64,000 bases of DNA from an uncultured Lachnospiraceae bacterium (GTDB lineage: Bacteria; Bacillota; Clostridia; Lachnospirales; Lachnospiraceae), in contig CANREG010000002.1 of the NCBI GenBank assembly GCA_947629565.1, positions 20,524 through 84,523 of the forward strand. The letters run 5' to 3'. Position 1 is the first letter of the stretch; each line of letters opens with the position of its first letter. Positions 33,340 to 41,528 of the stretch are shown in pieces. The notes under the pieces were generated by a model. The model was not told the origin of the DNA. It did no database searches and saw only the letters and a program-made list of their open reading frames with translations. A program made the position numbers and the translations under genes.

Positions 33340-34293
33340 ATGAAGAAAAAAATTTCTTTGATTATTCCAAGTTATAATGAACAGGAAAGCCTGCCTATTT
33401 TGTATGATAGTCTTTGTGGTGTGGCAGAAAAAATGCCGGATTACGAATTTGAATTTTTGTTCGTGGATGACGGTTCAACGGATGGAACCAAGGCCGTACT
33501 TAGGAAATTAGCAGCGGAAGATAAACGTACAATCTATTTTTCATTTTCAAGGAATTTTGGAAAGGAATCGGCAATGTATTGTGGTTTCTGTAATGCAAAG
33601 GGCGACTATGTAGCTGTGATGGACGCCGATATGCAGGATCCTCCATCTCTGTTACCGGAAATGGTAAAAGATTTGGAAACAGGGGAGTACGACAGCGTGG
33701 CAACGAGGCGGGTTTCCCGCCAGGGCGAACCTCCTATTCGGTCTTTTTTTGCAAGGATATTTTATAGAATTATTAATAAAATTTCGGATGCAGATATTGT
33801 AGATGGGGCCAGAGATTTCCGGCTAATGACCAGGGAAATGGTCAATGCAATTATCCGGATGTGTGAGTATAACCGGTTTTCCAAGGGAATTTTTGGGTGG
33901 ATTGGCTTTCGGACAAAATGGATTCCCTTTGAAAATATTGAAAGAGTCGCAGGCCAGACAAAATGGAATTTTTGGGGATTGTTTAAATATTCTCTCGATG
34001 GGATTATTAATTTTTCTCAGGTACCGTTAGTTCTTTCTTCCTGGATGGGTATCTTTTTTACGATTCTGGCTTTTGTCATGATTTTATTTGTAATAGTAAG
34101 GAGATTAATTTTTGGTGATCCTGTACAGGGGTGGGCTTCTCTGGTGTGTATTATTACGCTTATAGGCGGTATCCAATTATTTTGTATTGGTATTTTGGGA
34201 CAATATATATCAAAGATGTATCTGGAAGTTAAAAATAGACCACATTATATTATAGGCGAAACAAATGAGAAAAATGTTAATAGGATAAAATAG
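33340..34293 (+). CDS. Family 2 glycosyltransferase, CsbB/GtrB-type (polyprenyl-phosphate sugar synthase)
   Basis: The 317-aa protein starts SLIIPSYNEQESLPILYDSL, has VDDGSTDGT and the catalytic region MDADMQDPPSLLPEM, and ends with two membrane helices (LVLSSWMGIFFTILAFVMIL; WASLVCIITLIGGIQLFCIG). This is the layout of GtrB/CsbB/DPM1 enzymes that load a sugar onto undecaprenyl phosphate. It is a good partner for the YfhO-like protein at 2.2 kb. It overlaps neither neighbour, and yqeG follows 11 bp downstream. Confidence 0.88.
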   Translation: MKKKISLIIPSYNEQESLPILYDSLCGVAEKMPDYEFEFLFVDDGSTDGTKAVLRKLAAEDKRTIYFSFSRNFGKESAMYCGFCNAKGDYVAVMDADMQDPPSLLPEMVKDLETGEYDSVATRRVSRQGEPPIRSFFARIFYRIINKISDADIVDGARDFRLMTREMVNAIIRMCEYNRFSKGIFGWIGFRTKWIPFENIERVAGQTKWNFWGLFKYSLDGIINFSQVPLVLSSWMGIFFTILAFVMILFVIVRRLIFGDPVQGWASLVCIITLIGGIQLFCIGILGQYISKMYLEVKNRPHYIIGETNEKNVNRIK

Positions 34294-34304
34294 GAGATTC
34301 ATGT

Positions 34305-34811
34305 ATGCATAAGCTTTATCCAAGATGCGCATATAACAAAAAAGAGGATATACCCATTGAAAAATACTATCAACAGGGATTTCGGGGAATATTGCTTGAT
34401 ATCGATAATACATTAGTTCCCCATGACCAGCCGGTAGATGAAAAGGCGGAAATTTTCATTCAGAGATTGAAGGCGGCAGGATTTGGGATTTGCCTGATTT
34501 CCAATAATGATGAAGAACGGGTGCGTACCTTTGCAGATCCATTGGGAGTAAAATATGTGTATAAAGCATGGAAACCTTCCAAAAAAGGCTATGAAAGAGG
34601 TATGGAGCGGTTGGGAACTAATCTGGAAAACACACTGTTTGTTGGGGATCAGATATTTACGGATATTTGGGGGGCCAATCGTGCCGGTATGTATAGTATT
34701 TTATTAGATCCGATTGATCCTAAGGAGGAATTTCAAATTGTTCTGAAACGAATTCCCGAAAAGATAATTAAATGGTTTTATCTAAGAAAAGTTTCCAGGG
34801 GAGGAAAATAA
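34305..34811 (+). CDS. yqeG: YqeG family HAD-type phosphatase
   Basis: The 168-aa protein has HAD motif I LLDIDNTLVPHDQP, motif II ISNNDEERV, the lysine segment KPSKKGYERG and motif IV FVGDQIFTDIWGANRAG. This matches the YqeG/HAD IIIA family, related to phosphatidylglycerophosphate phosphatases. In Bacillus yqeG is near aroE, as here. The start fits a GGAG site 8 nt upstream. Confidence 0.88.
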   Translation: MHKLYPRCAYNKKEDIPIEKYYQQGFRGILLDIDNTLVPHDQPVDEKAEIFIQRLKAAGFGICLISNNDEERVRTFADPLGVKYVYKAWKPSKKGYERGMERLGTNLENTLFVGDQIFTDIWGANRAGMYSILLDPIDPKEEFQIVLKRIPEKIIKWFYLRKVSRGGK

Positions 34812-34813
34812 TA

Positions 34814-36196
34814 ATGAATATTAGCGGAAAGACCAGTGTGATTGGTTTGATTGGCAATCCGGTGGAGCATACATTGTCACCGGTGATTCATAACGGATTG
34901 GGAGAGCGGCTTAACATTCCTTCCGTATATGTGCCTTTTTTAGTGGAAAAGGAGGGGCTTAGCGCGGCAGTGAAGGGCGCTTACGCCTTGCATATAAAGG
35001 GGCTTAACGTGACCGTACCCCACAAAAATGACGTAATGGATTCTCTGGTGGAGATAGATGAGGCGGCGGCGGCAATCGGAGCAGTCAATACGCTGGTCCG
35101 CTGCGAGGAGAAGGGCGGCTATAAAGGGTACAATACGGATATGTCGGGGCTTCGGCGGCAGATGAAAGAGGATGGGATTTCTCTTAAGGGGGAAACCGTG
35201 GTTATCTTAGGCGCAGGCGGGGCGGCAAAGGCGGTTGCCTATATGTGTCTCATAGAAGGGGTGGCAAAGATTTACCTTTTAAACCGCACTGTGGAAAAGG
35301 CGGGGGAGATTGCTGGGAAGCTTGACCCAGAGGGAAAAGTGATTGTCCCTATGGCGCTGGCGGATTATGGGAAGCTTCTTGAAGGATTGGAGAAATGGAT
35401 TGTCTTTCAGGCAACGTCAATCGGATTGGCGCCTCATATAGATCAGGTTGTAATTGAGGACGGTTCCTTTTATGACAGGGTAAAAATCGGCGTGGACCTT
35501 ATCTATAATCCGGCGGAGACCAAGTTCATGAAGCTGGTAGCAGCGCATGGAGGAAAAGCATTTAATGCCCTCAAAATGCTGCTTTATCAGGGAATTATCG
35601 CTTATGAGCTATGGCATGATATGACGGTGCCGGAGGACGTGGCGGCGGAGATTTACACTGAGCTAAGGCGCCAGGTGTACCCGAAGGATAACATTGTCCT
35701 TATCGGCTATATGGGAAGCGGCAAGACTACCTTTGGAAAAGCTTTGGCGAAGCATTTTGACATGGATTTTCTGGATACGGACGGGTATATTGAGCGGCAG
35801 GCGGGAAAGAAGATTTCAGAGATTTTTGCGGAAGAAGGGGAGGAAGCCTTCCGAAAGCTTGAGACGGAAGCATTGACCGGGCTGCGGGATTCCCTGCAGC
35901 ATACGGTGGTCGCCACCGGCGGCGGTATGCCTCTGCGTCCGGAAAATGCAAGGCTTCTAAGGGAGATTGGCCGGGTTTGCTACCTGACGGCGGCCCCTCA
36001 GGTCATTTATGAGCGGGTAAAGGAAGACGGAAACCGACCTCTCTTAAAGGGGGAAGACCCTTACGGCACCATATGCCGGATGATGAAGCAAAGAGAGCCT
36101 ATGTACAGGCGGGCGGCTGATGTGGCTGTGGACGCAAACTGCGACAGCATTGAGGAAATGTTGGAGAGATTAATTCCGGCTGTGGGCGTAGAATGA
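34814..36196 (+). CDS. aroE-aroK: Bifunctional shikimate dehydrogenase / shikimate kinase
   Basis: The 460-aa protein joins two enzymes of the shikimate pathway. AroE occupies residues 1-285: IGNPVEHTLSPVIHN, LNVTVPHK, the NADP loop VILGAGGAAKAVA and the Lys/Asp active site region. AroK occupies residues 293-460: Walker A IGYMGSGKTT, DTDGYIERQAGKKISEIF, and ATGGGMPLRPEN. The product should take dehydroshikimate to shikimate-3-phosphate in one chain. The ATG at 34814 follows AGGGGAGGAAA; the longer ORF is not supported. Its last 54 bp are repeated just after the stop codon. Confidence 0.92.
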   Translation: MNISGKTSVIGLIGNPVEHTLSPVIHNGLGERLNIPSVYVPFLVEKEGLSAAVKGAYALHIKGLNVTVPHKNDVMDSLVEIDEAAAAIGAVNTLVRCEEKGGYKGYNTDMSGLRRQMKEDGISLKGETVVILGAGGAAKAVAYMCLIEGVAKIYLLNRTVEKAGEIAGKLDPEGKVIVPMALADYGKLLEGLEKWIVFQATSIGLAPHIDQVVIEDGSFYDRVKIGVDLIYNPAETKFMKLVAAHGGKAFNALKMLLYQGIIAYELWHDMTVPEDVAAEIYTELRRQVYPKDNIVLIGYMGSGKTTFGKALAKHFDMDFLDTDGYIERQAGKKISEIFAEEGEEAFRKLETEALTGLRDSLQHTVVATGGGMPLRPENARLLREIGRVCYLTAAPQVIYERVKEDGNRPLLKGEDPYGTICRMMKQREPMYRRAADVAVDANCDSIEEMLERLIPAVGVE

Positions 36197-36246
36197 GAGA
36201 GCATTGAGGAGATGCCGGAGAGATTGATTCTGGCTGCGGGCGATGA
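36146..36246 (+). repeat. 54-bp direct duplication of the aroE-aroK 3' end
   Basis: The end of the gene (AGCATTGAGGAAATG... from 36146) is repeated from 36200 with about 85% identity, so the second copy is non-coding downstream sequence. The period is 54 bp. It looks like a tandem duplication where a stop codon cut off the second copy. Confidence 0.8.
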
Positions 36247-36303
36247 GTACCCGAAGTGCAGCCGGGGAAATAAGAAATTGCAGGAACAGGGAAAGGGCAG
36301 AGT

Positions 36304-37494
36304 TTGGAAATGTGGCAGGCAAGAAGGGATTTTTTAAGAGAAAAACTGAAAAGGCAGGGAATGGCGGCTGTGCTGATTGACAGTCCGGCGAACCTTTATT
36401 ATTATACAGGATTTACCGGCGGAGAGGCGGTATTTTTGATGCGCGCAGAAGACGGACGGGGGGTTCTTATAACGGATTCCCGCTATTATGAACAGGTGGA
36501 GAAGGAGTGCCCGGATATTCCCTTAGCGCCGTTAGAGAAGGAACCTTATCATATTGTAGTTAGTAAACTGCTTGGGGAGCTTGTGGGAGAAGGCGTATCA
36601 GACAGTGCAGGAGTTGGCGCGAATGTTAAGGCGCATGAGGAACGTGAGGTATCAGGAGGAGCCGCTGCAGGAGGTAGTGTATCCGGTAATGTTAAGGCGG
36701 TTGTGGGAATTGAGGCGACGATGCCGCTTTCCCGGTATCTGCGGTTTCGCGAGACCTGTGGAGAATATGAGTTCATTTTAGCACAGGATGCGATTCAGGA
36801 AAGCCGTCAGGTGAAAGACGAAAAAGAGCTTTCGCTTATTGCCAGGGCAGAGGCTATCGGCGACGCAGCATTTTCTCATATATTGGAACTGATCCGGCCG
36901 GGGGTGACGGAGGCGGAAATCGCCTTAGAGCTGGAATTTTTCATGAAGAGACAGGGCGCCGCCAAGTTAAGCTTTGACACCATTGTGGCAAGCGGCCCTA
37001 ATTCTTCCATGCCGCATGCGCAGGTGACCGACAGGAAGCTGCAGCCGGGAGATTTCATCACGATGGATTTTGGCTGTGTGTATCAGGGGTATTGTTCCGA
37101 TATGACAAGAACCGTTGCGTTGGGAAAGCCCTCCGAGGAAATGCGGCGCATATATGAGATTGTGTCCGAGGCAAACTGTCGGGCGATGGAGGCGGTTCGC
37201 ACAGGCGTGAAGTGCAGTTTCGTTGACGCGGCGGCAAGGGATTATATTGCCGACATGGGCTATGGGGAGTATTTCGGCCATGGTCTGGGGCACAGCGTGG
37301 GCCTGGAAATCCATGAGGAACCCCGTTTTTCCCCTAAGTGTGACGTCGTAACTAAAGAGAATATGGTGATTACGGATGAACCGGGAATTTATCTGCCGGG
37401 GAAGTTTGGCGTCCGCATTGAGGATTTGCTGGTGGTAAAGGAGGATGGGTGCGAGTGCCTTTCCCATTCCCCGAAGGAGTTGATTATTTTGTAG
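36304..37494 (+). CDS. M24 family metallopeptidase, Xaa-Pro aminopeptidase type
   Basis: The 396-aa protein has a creatinase-like N-terminal domain and a pita-bread C-terminal domain. The metal ligands are visible in MDFGC, YCSDMTRT, GHGLGHSVGLEIHE, DEPGIYLPG and RIEDLLVV. It should remove N-terminal residues from peptides with proline at position 2. The N-terminal domain has an unusual Ala/Gly/Val insert at about residues 95-140 that contains an imperfect 66-bp in-frame duplication (AATGTTAAGGCG at 36622 and 36688). TTG at 36304 is 6 nt from AAAGGG; ATG at 36310 is an alternative. Confidence 0.88.
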   Translation: MEMWQARRDFLREKLKRQGMAAVLIDSPANLYYYTGFTGGEAVFLMRAEDGRGVLITDSRYYEQVEKECPDIPLAPLEKEPYHIVVSKLLGELVGEGVSDSAGVGANVKAHEEREVSGGAAAGGSVSGNVKAVVGIEATMPLSRYLRFRETCGEYEFILAQDAIQESRQVKDEKELSLIARAEAIGDAAFSHILELIRPGVTEAEIALELEFFMKRQGAAKLSFDTIVASGPNSSMPHAQVTDRKLQPGDFITMDFGCVYQGYCSDMTRTVALGKPSEEMRRIYEIVSEANCRAMEAVRTGVKCSFVDAAARDYIADMGYGEYFGHGLGHSVGLEIHEEPRFSPKCDVVTKENMVITDEPGIYLPGKFGVRIEDLLVVKEDGCECLSHSPKELIIL

Positions 37495-37535
37495 GGCTCA
37501 CGGTTTTCTTTCCCGATGGAACGGATTATTTTGTA
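37482..37535 (+). repeat. Duplicated 3' end of the M24 peptidase gene
   Basis: GATTATTTTGTA with following GGGCTCA/AGACTCA occurs at 37482 (end of the peptidase gene) and again at 37524, 42 bp later, in the short gap before the LysR gene. It resembles the duplicated end of the preceding aroE-aroK gene. Confidence 0.6.
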
Positions 37536-37539
37536 AGAC

Positions 37540-38547
37540 TCAGTGTGTAATGTCAAGAAAACGCTTTGCTGTGGTGCCGATGGCGTGTTCGTTATACACA
37601 AAACCAACGGTGCGTTCCGGGATTTCATAGTCCATGGGAATTTCTATGACCTGGCCGCTTTCAATGTAGGAATCCACAAATTCCCGCACCACACAGGCGA
37701 CGCCCATGCCAATGGCGGCAAAATCAATCAGCAGATCCATATTGTTAATCTCTAAAATCTGTCCCGGCTGGATGCGGTGCTTTTCTATATAGGCGTCGAT
37801 GTATTGCCGGGATATATTTCCTTTGTCTAACAGCATGAGATTGGATTTTTCCAGAATCTCTTTTTCTGTAAAGGGGATATCGGAACTCTTTTTCTTATCT
37901 TCTTCCGCAAATAGCAATAGACCGGTCATAGGTGGAAGCGGAGAAGCCCCGGCTCCTGTTTCACTGTCGGAACGGGAGCTTCCTTGATCGGCGTCGTATT
38001 CCCGCAAAATCAGGTTATCCAGATAAAGCCTTGTGGTGACAAAGGTGTCGTGGATTTTTCGCAGAGGCGCAAAATGAAAGTCTCTGTCTAATTTCGTCTC
38101 ACAGATTAATCCAATATCAATTTTATCTGCCTTAAGAAGCTGGATGGTCTCAAAGGTGGGATTACATTCAATGGAAACCTTGACATGGGGATTTTCCCGG
38201 ATAAAATCCTGCAGGTACGACAGCAGCACATATTTGCAAAGCGAGGTGGAAACGCCGATGCGGAGCTGTCCCATGCCCAGATTTTTAATGCGTTTTAAGG
38301 TGTTTTCCGCCATGTCGATGGAGGCAAAGGCAGTTTCTAAGTGTTGGTAGAGGGTCTTACCTTCCTCCGTCAGCTTTACGCCTTTTTTGCTTCGGATAAA
38401 AAGCGTCTGCCCAAGGGAATGTTCTAATCCGGTGATGGATTTGGAAACAGCGGGCTGGCTGATATAAAGATTCTCTGCCGCCCGGCTGATATTGCCGGTT
38501 TTTGCGGCTTCATAAAAAATGCGGTAATGGTTTAAATTCTGTTCCAT
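37540..38547 (-). CDS. LysR-type transcriptional regulator
   Basis: The 335-aa protein has the LysR winged helix-turn-helix at residues 4-62 (FYEAAKTGNISRAAENLYIS, QPAVSKSITGLE) and a periplasmic-binding-like effector domain (GQLRIGVSTSLCKYVL, NPTFETIQLLKADKIDIGLI). A Ser/Gly/Pro-rich insert near residues 190-210 (RSDSETGAGASPLPP) is unusual. It faces away from the leu-ilv genes, which is the usual position for a LysR regulator of a neighbouring operon. An Rpn gene and a repeat spacer now lie between, so regulation of leuC is a guess. Confidence 0.88.
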   Translation of the reverse strand: MEQNLNHYRIFYEAAKTGNISRAAENLYISQPAVSKSITGLEHSLGQTLFIRSKKGVKLTEEGKTLYQHLETAFASIDMAENTLKRIKNLGMGQLRIGVSTSLCKYVLLSYLQDFIRENPHVKVSIECNPTFETIQLLKADKIDIGLICETKLDRDFHFAPLRKIHDTFVTTRLYLDNLILREYDADQGSSRSDSETGAGASPLPPMTGLLLFAEEDKKKSSDIPFTEKEILEKSNLMLLDKGNISRQYIDAYIEKHRIQPGQILEINNMDLLIDFAAIGMGVACVVREFVDSYIESGQVIEIPMDYEIPERTVGFVYNEHAIGTTAKRFLDITH

Positions 38548-38599
38548 GGGGTTTTCCTTTCTTCTATGAGTCTAATTGTTTTGCTTTTCTATAATCCGA

Positions 38600-38704
38600 T
38601 ATGATTTTGTGGTTCTTGTAATCTCTTATGATTTCTGTAGTTATTTTGTGATATTTATAATCTCTTATGATTTCTGTAGTTGTTTTGTGATTCTTATAAT
38701 CTTT
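38600..38704 (+). repeat. 39-bp tandem repeat
   Basis: Two full 39-bp units start at TATGATTTCTGTAG (38627 and 38666). A third partial unit before them (38600) lacks 12 bp, and the start of another unit follows at 38705. All length differences are multiples of three. Confidence 0.85.
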
Positions 38705-38988
38705 TATGGCTTCGCAGGCATCTGTCTTTTTGTAATTTGGAGTTGCATTATAAAAACAGATAACATAAATGATAGTTATTATAAATTTAAATATCTATAC
38801 AATAAAATTATATTATATCAATACAATTATTTTTTCAAGTCCGGTTAATGGGACACTTATTTTGATACAATGAATTTATCAAGAAGTTAGATTGAAAAAT
38901 TAAACCTGTACTTTGACAACTGACGATGGCTAAATAAGTCTAATTTACTTTTGCATAAGAATGTTTTTCATTCAAGGATAATTTTAGG

Positions 38989-39017
38989 TTGCCTAAGTGT
39001 TGACGGAAGATTATAAT
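38989..39017 (+). promoter_or_regulatory. SigmaA-type promoter for the Rpn-type gene
   Basis: TTGCCT, a 17-bp spacer and TATAAT lie just upstream of the AAGGAGG ribosome site. The resulting leader would be very short (about 10 nt). Confidence 0.6.
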
Positions 39018-39033
39018 ACAAGGAGGAATGGCT

Positions 39034-39996
39034 ATGGGGAAACAGGAGAATATTGTAGTTCATTTTTTGTCGAGGGATGACCGGTTCGCAGATTTGTTTA
39101 ATGCGGTTTGTTTTAATGGGGAGCAGGTGATTGATGAGAAGGCGCTCAGGCCATGGAACGAGACTTACCGGACAGTGGTTAAGGATCGTACAGGGATGGA
39201 TGTGATTCGCAGGGAACGGGATATTTCCAGAGTGGTAACGTTTGGAGACACAAAGCTTTTGCTGATGGTTTGCTGTGTGGAGCATCAGGAACATATTAAT
39301 TACTGTATGCCCTTTCGGAGCATGATGTACGATTGTCTGGAATATTCGGATCAGGTGAGCCGGGTACAGTACCAACATACACAGAGGAAGGACCTGTCAG
39401 GGGATGCGTATCTGGGACGTTTTGCCAAGGAGGATAAGCTGATTCCCGTGATAACGCTGATTTTCTATACGGGAGACGACAAGTGGGACGCCGGCAGGTG
39501 TCTGTGGGATATGCTGGATATCGGGTTTCCGGATTTGGTGCGCCCCTATATTGGGAACTGGCCCCTTAATCTGGTAGAGTTTCAGAATATGGGAGATACA
39601 GAAGGGTATCGTTCGGACCTGAAACTGGTGTTAGATATTCTAAAGCACCGGGATAGCAAAGATGATCTGTGGAATTTTATTAATCAGAATGTACAATATC
39701 GTAATCTGGAAGCGGATACCTATATGATGATATCTAAGTTTATGAAGATGGATTTGATTGTAGATTCAGAGAATTATGAGAACGAGGAAGGTGGGATTGA
39801 TATGTGTAAGGCAGTACAGGAGATTTTTGAGGAAGGTCAGATGAATGGAAGGATAGCGGGAAGAGAAGAAGGAAGAGAAGAAGGAATACGCCTGGCAAAG
39901 AGGATATTTGAGAGAAGGTCAGCCGGAGAGGATATTGAGGAGATAGCGAAAGAGGAAGGTTTGGATATAGAATATGTCAGATCCATTCTGCTATAG
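39034..39996 (+). CDS. Rpn family recombination-promoting nuclease / putative PD-(D/E)XK transposase
   Basis: The 320-aa protein starts with a PD-(D/E)XK-like domain (DDRFADLFNAVCFNGEQVID, GDTKLLLMVCCVEHQEHINY with the E-hQ-type motif) and ends with the charged tail EGREEGIRLAKRIFERRSAGEDIEEIAKEEGLD, common to Rpn proteins of gut Clostridia. Such genes occur in many copies per genome and some promote recombination. It has its own promoter and sits between the LysR gene and leuC, where it could be an insertion. ATG 39034 is 7 nt from AAGGAGG; 39028 is too close. Confidence 0.8.
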   Translation: MGKQENIVVHFLSRDDRFADLFNAVCFNGEQVIDEKALRPWNETYRTVVKDRTGMDVIRRERDISRVVTFGDTKLLLMVCCVEHQEHINYCMPFRSMMYDCLEYSDQVSRVQYQHTQRKDLSGDAYLGRFAKEDKLIPVITLIFYTGDDKWDAGRCLWDMLDIGFPDLVRPYIGNWPLNLVEFQNMGDTEGYRSDLKLVLDILKHRDSKDDLWNFINQNVQYRNLEADTYMMISKFMKMDLIVDSENYENEEGGIDMCKAVQEIFEEGQMNGRIAGREEGREEGIRLAKRIFERRSAGEDIEEIAKEEGLDIEYVRSILL

Positions 39997-40018
39997 AGGA
40001 TTGGGTGCAATCAAGGGA

Positions 40019-40049
40019 TTGAATACTATGTATGAATTTATGTTATAAT
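40019..40049 (+). promoter_or_regulatory. Upstream promoter of the leu-ilv operon
   Basis: TTGAAT, a 19-bp spacer and an extended -10 TGTTATAAT lie in the 140-bp gap before leuC. A second extended -10 (TGCTATACT, 40089-40097) is closer to the gene, so two start sites are possible. Confidence 0.5.
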
Positions 40050-40110
40050 ATGTATTCTATATATATATTTTAATTATAAATAGGATTATGCTATACTGTG
40101 TATGAATTTA
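40024..40110 (+). repeat. Direct repeat in the leuC promoter region
   Basis: TACTATGTATGAATTTA (40024-40040) and TACTGTGTATGAATTTA (40094-40110) differ at one base and are 70 bp apart. Each lies next to one of the two -10 boxes, so they may be paired operator sites. The regulator is not known. Confidence 0.5.
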
Positions 40111-40136
40111 ATCAATAAGTAAAGGAGAGAATGGTT

Positions 40137-41402
40137 ATGGGAATGACTATGACACAGAAGATTCTTGCTGCCCATGCAGGACTTCCCTCGGTAGAAGCAG
40201 GCCAGTTGATTGAGGCAGATTTGGATTTAGTATTAGGAAATGATGTGACAACGCCGGTAGCCATCCATGAGATGGAGAAATTTAAGACAGATAAGGTGTT
40301 TGACAAGGATAAAATCGCTATGGTGCTTGATCATTTTACGCCGAATAAGGATATTAAGAGCGCAGAGCATTGTAAGTGTGTCAGGGAGTATGCGGATGCC
40401 CAGGAGATTACCAATTTCTTTGATGTGGGAGAGATGGGGATTGAACATGCGCTGCTTCCGGAGAAAGGCTTGATTGTTGCCGGAGAGACCTGCATTGGCG
40501 CAGATTCCCACACCTGTACCTATGGCGCATTGGGAGCATTTTCCACCGGAGTGGGTTCTACGGATATGGCGGCCGGAATGGCAACCGGGAAGGCGTGGTT
40601 CAAGGTACCCTCTGCGATTCAGTTTGTATTGACTGGGAAACCAAAGAAATGGGTCAGCGGCAAGGATGTTATTTTACATATTATCGGCTTGATTGGTGTA
40701 GACGGCGCCCTTTATAAGTCGATGGAATTTGTAGGAGACGGTATTGCCAATCTTTCGATGGACGACCGTTTTACCATGGCGAATATGGCCATTGAAGCAG
40801 GGGCCAAGAATGGAATTTTCCCTGTGGACGATAAGACGATTGCTTATATGAAGGAACATTCCAAGAAAGAGTATAAGGTCTATGAAGCCGATGAGGATGC
40901 GGTATATGATGAGGTGTATACCATTGATTTAAGCGCTTTAGAGCCTACTGTGGCGTTTCCGCATTTGCCGGAGAATACCAAGCCAATCAGTCAGGTTCCG
41001 GATATTGCCATTGATCAGGTGGTGATTGGTTCATGTACCAATGGACGGATTGAAGATTTGCGGATTGCCGCAGAGGTATTGAAAGGAAGACATTGTGCAA
41101 AGGGCCTCCGCGTAATTGTCATTCCGGCTACCCAGGCAATCTATTTACAGGCAATGGAGGAAGGCTTGCTCAAGATTTTTGTGGAAGCAGGGGCAGTTGT
41201 CTCTACTCCAACCTGCGGTCCATGTCTTGGCGGACATATGGGAATCCTTGCGGCAGGGGAAAAAGCAGTGGCCACAACTAACCGGAACTTTGTAGGGCGC
41301 ATGGGACATGTGGATTCTGAGATTTATCTGGCTTCCCCGGCGGTGGCAGCAGCTTCAGCGGTAACCGGTAAGATTTCCTGTCCATGCCAGTTAGAGAATT
41401 AA
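40137..41402 (+). CDS. leuC: 3-isopropylmalate dehydratase large subunit LeuC
   Basis: The 421-aa aconitase-family protein has the short archaeal/Clostridia-type LeuC layout. The 4Fe-4S ligands are visible in [15 protein letters not shown] and in [33 protein letters not shown] is the substrate-loop signature. With LeuD it converts 2-isopropylmalate to 3-isopropylmalate in leucine synthesis. ATG 40137 is preferred by spacing from AAGGAGAG. It is the first gene of a long amino-acid operon. Confidence 0.94.
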   Translation: MGMTMTQKILAAHAGLPSVEAGQLIEADLDLVLGNDVTTPVAIHEMEKFKTDKVFDKDKIAMVLDHFTPNKDIKSAEHCKCVREYADAQEITNFFDVGEMGIEHALLPEKGLIVAGETCIGADSHTCTYGALGAFSTGVGSTDMAAGMATGKAWFKVPSAIQFVLTGKPKKWVSGKDVILHIIGLIGVDGALYKSMEFVGDGIANLSMDDRFTMANMAIEAGAKNGIFPVDDKTIAYMKEHSKKEYKVYEADEDAVYDEVYTIDLSALEPTVAFPHLPENTKPISQVPDIAIDQVVIGSCTNGRIEDLRIAAEVLKGRHCAKGLRVIVIPATQAIYLQAMEEGLLKIFVEAGAVVSTPTCGPCLGGHMGILAAGEKAVATTNRNFVGRMGHVDSEIYLASPAVAAASAVTGKISCPCQLEN

Positions 41403-41440
41403 GATAGAAAGGAACGCCTGGACAACGGGCATTTATTTAA

Positions 41441-41459
41441 GGCTGTATATCAGACAGCC
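41441..41459 (+). other. Small stem-loop in the leuC-leuD gap
   Basis: GGCTGT and ACAGCC pair around 7 nt in the 126-bp gap between leuC and leuD. No T-run follows; the role is unknown. Confidence 0.35.
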
Positions 41460-41528
41460 GACAGGACAGCATCAGACAGATATGGAGTGTTTGATAAGAA
41501 GAATGAGCAAACAGGAGGTTTAAGAATA

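Larger units (their letters stand above)
38548..39033. other. AT-rich intergenic region with 39-bp tandem repeat
   Basis: This 486-bp gap between the LysR gene and the Rpn gene has no convincing gene. It holds the tandem repeat at 38600-38704, a very AT-rich stretch at 38735-38835 and the promoter of the Rpn gene at its right end. A 90-codon ORF through it begins with TTG without a ribosome site. Confidence 0.7.

Noticed and set aside
38576-38848. 90-aa hydrophobic ORF in the LysR-Rpn gap
   Set aside because: It starts with TTG without a ribosome site and consists mainly of the 39-bp tandem repeat and AT-rich DNA; the open frame follows from the repeat length.
39034-39996. Active insertion sequence around the Rpn gene
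   Set aside because: No terminal inverted repeats or target duplication were seen at its flanks; it is kept as a gene only.
39997-40136. T-box or leader peptide attenuator for leuC
   Set aside because: No T-box GGTGGNACCGCG-like motif, no leucine-rich short ORF and no terminator hairpin are present in the 140-bp gap.
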